Positions 5,701-6,028 of a stretch of DNA of 6,028 bases are shown here, piece after piece (position 1 is the first letter of the stretch; every line of letters starts with the position of its first letter). Below the pieces are notes generated by a model that did not search any database, was not told the DNA's origin, and was given only the letters and a program-made list of their open reading frames with translations. The position numbers were made by a program, and so were the translations under genes. Origin of the DNA: Candidatus Altimarinota bacterium (GTDB lineage: Bacteria > Patescibacteriota > Gracilibacteria > UBA1369 > LOWO2-01-FULL-3); contig JAOZTS010000069.1 in NCBI GenBank assembly GCA_029939035.1, forward strand, positions 1-6,028, written 5' to 3'.

Positions 5701-5749
5701 AAATAAAAAATATTGGAAATTTATATATCAACCCGAGTAGCTAACTATA

Positions 5750-5767
5750 AATAAGTATTAACTTATT
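5750..5767. repeat. 7-bp inverted repeat immediately before the last gene
   Basis: AATAAGT (5750-5756) and ACTTATT (5761-5767) flank the 4-nt loop ATTA. The hairpin ends three bases before the ATG at 5771, covering where a ribosome binding site would normally lie. It could limit translation in RNA or serve as an operator in DNA. The sequence is very AT-rich, so chance is possible. Confidence 0.45.
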
Positions 5768-5770
5768 AGG

Positions 5771-6028
5771 ATGGATTCGATCACCAAATTTTTTAGTCAG
5801 CCAGCTGTAACTGCTATCATAGGCTTTTTGAGTGCTATCTTTGCGCAATTTTTATTAAGACATCAGATTTCAAAACATGAAATTAAAAAGGAGAAAATTG
5901 AATATAGAAAAACGCAATTAGAGAATTTAAAGCAATATGCAGAACAATTAATTGCTCAAATTATGGCATATGATGAATTTGCCAATCATATAGTTATAAC
6001 AATTAATAATGGTCTGCATGATGATGAT
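5771..6028 (+). CDS. Partial gene: N-terminally membrane-anchored helical protein of unknown function
   Basis: An ATG opens 86 codons that remain open at the window edge, so the C-terminus is missing. Residues 11-29 (PAVTAIIGFLSAIFAQFLL) form one clear transmembrane helix. They are followed by a basic, highly helical stretch from about 30 to 65, rich in Lys, Glu and Gln and likely coiled coil or amphipathic. The layout suggests a short N-terminus, one membrane anchor and a cytoplasmic helical domain. Proteins of this general shape are common and mostly uncharacterised, so I assign no function. By my count 76 of its 258 bases are G or C (about 29%), visibly more AT-rich than the asnS coding sequence nearby, which may indicate recent acquisition. 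The only SD-like bases are AGG touching the ATG, too close to work normally. It lies 70 bp downstream of tRNA-Gln. Confidence 0.6.
   Translation, partial: MDSITKFFSQPAVTAIIGFLSAIFAQFLLRHQISKHEIKKEKIEYRKTQLENLKQYAEQLIAQIMAYDEFANHIVITINNGLHDDD

Noticed and set aside
5501..5740. A 79-codon plus-strand frame across the asnS start and the tRNA.
   Set aside because: It runs through a complete tRNA gene and the divergent promoters and has no protein-like features.

Overview
The window looks like chromosomal DNA from a bacterium, most plausibly a member of the candidate phyla radiation (Patescibacteria, for example a Peregrinibacteria/Gracilibacteria-like lineage). This is inference from protein style, not a database match. 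The evidence is: a secreted coiled-coil M23 peptidase (so peptidoglycan is present), sigma70-like promoter hexamers, a short AsnRS of the archaeal/CPR type, an HNH protein of a kind I associate with CPR genomes, and start codons without Shine-Dalgarno sequences. All complete genes read through in the standard code with TAA, TAG and TGA stops. A UGA-recoding lineage is therefore unlikely.

Layout: two plus-strand genes open the window. They are a signal-peptide-bearing M23/LytM murein endopeptidase (55-1590) and endonuclease III, nth (1611-2285). They are only 20 bp apart, but nth appears to have its own promoter inside the end of the peptidase gene, placed so that its mRNA would be nearly leaderless. 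The nth gene converges on, and overlaps by 29 bp, a minus-strand gene (2257-3222). That gene encodes an Ala/Pro/Glu repeat protein with an unrecognised four-cysteine C-terminal domain. Upstream of it on the minus strand are an HNH endonuclease-type gene (3267-4127), which carries a perfect 22-bp palindrome within its coding sequence, and asparaginyl-tRNA synthetase (4235-5536). Divergent from asnS is a complete tRNA-Gln(UUG) gene with encoded CCA (5626-5700). The two promoters overlap around a 13-bp palindrome. The window ends inside an AT-rich reading frame (5771 onward) for an N-terminally membrane-anchored, probably coiled-coil protein.

Functionally this is a mix of cell-wall remodelling, base-excision repair and translation housekeeping genes, with two less conserved genes (repeat protein and HNH protein) between them. 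No CRISPR array, insertion sequence, rRNA or phage structural gene is visible. I did not find a convincing new multi-gene system. The most unusual signals are the 22-bp palindrome in the HNH gene, the APE-repeat/four-Cys protein, the SD-less starts, and the overlapping asnS/tRNA-Gln promoters.
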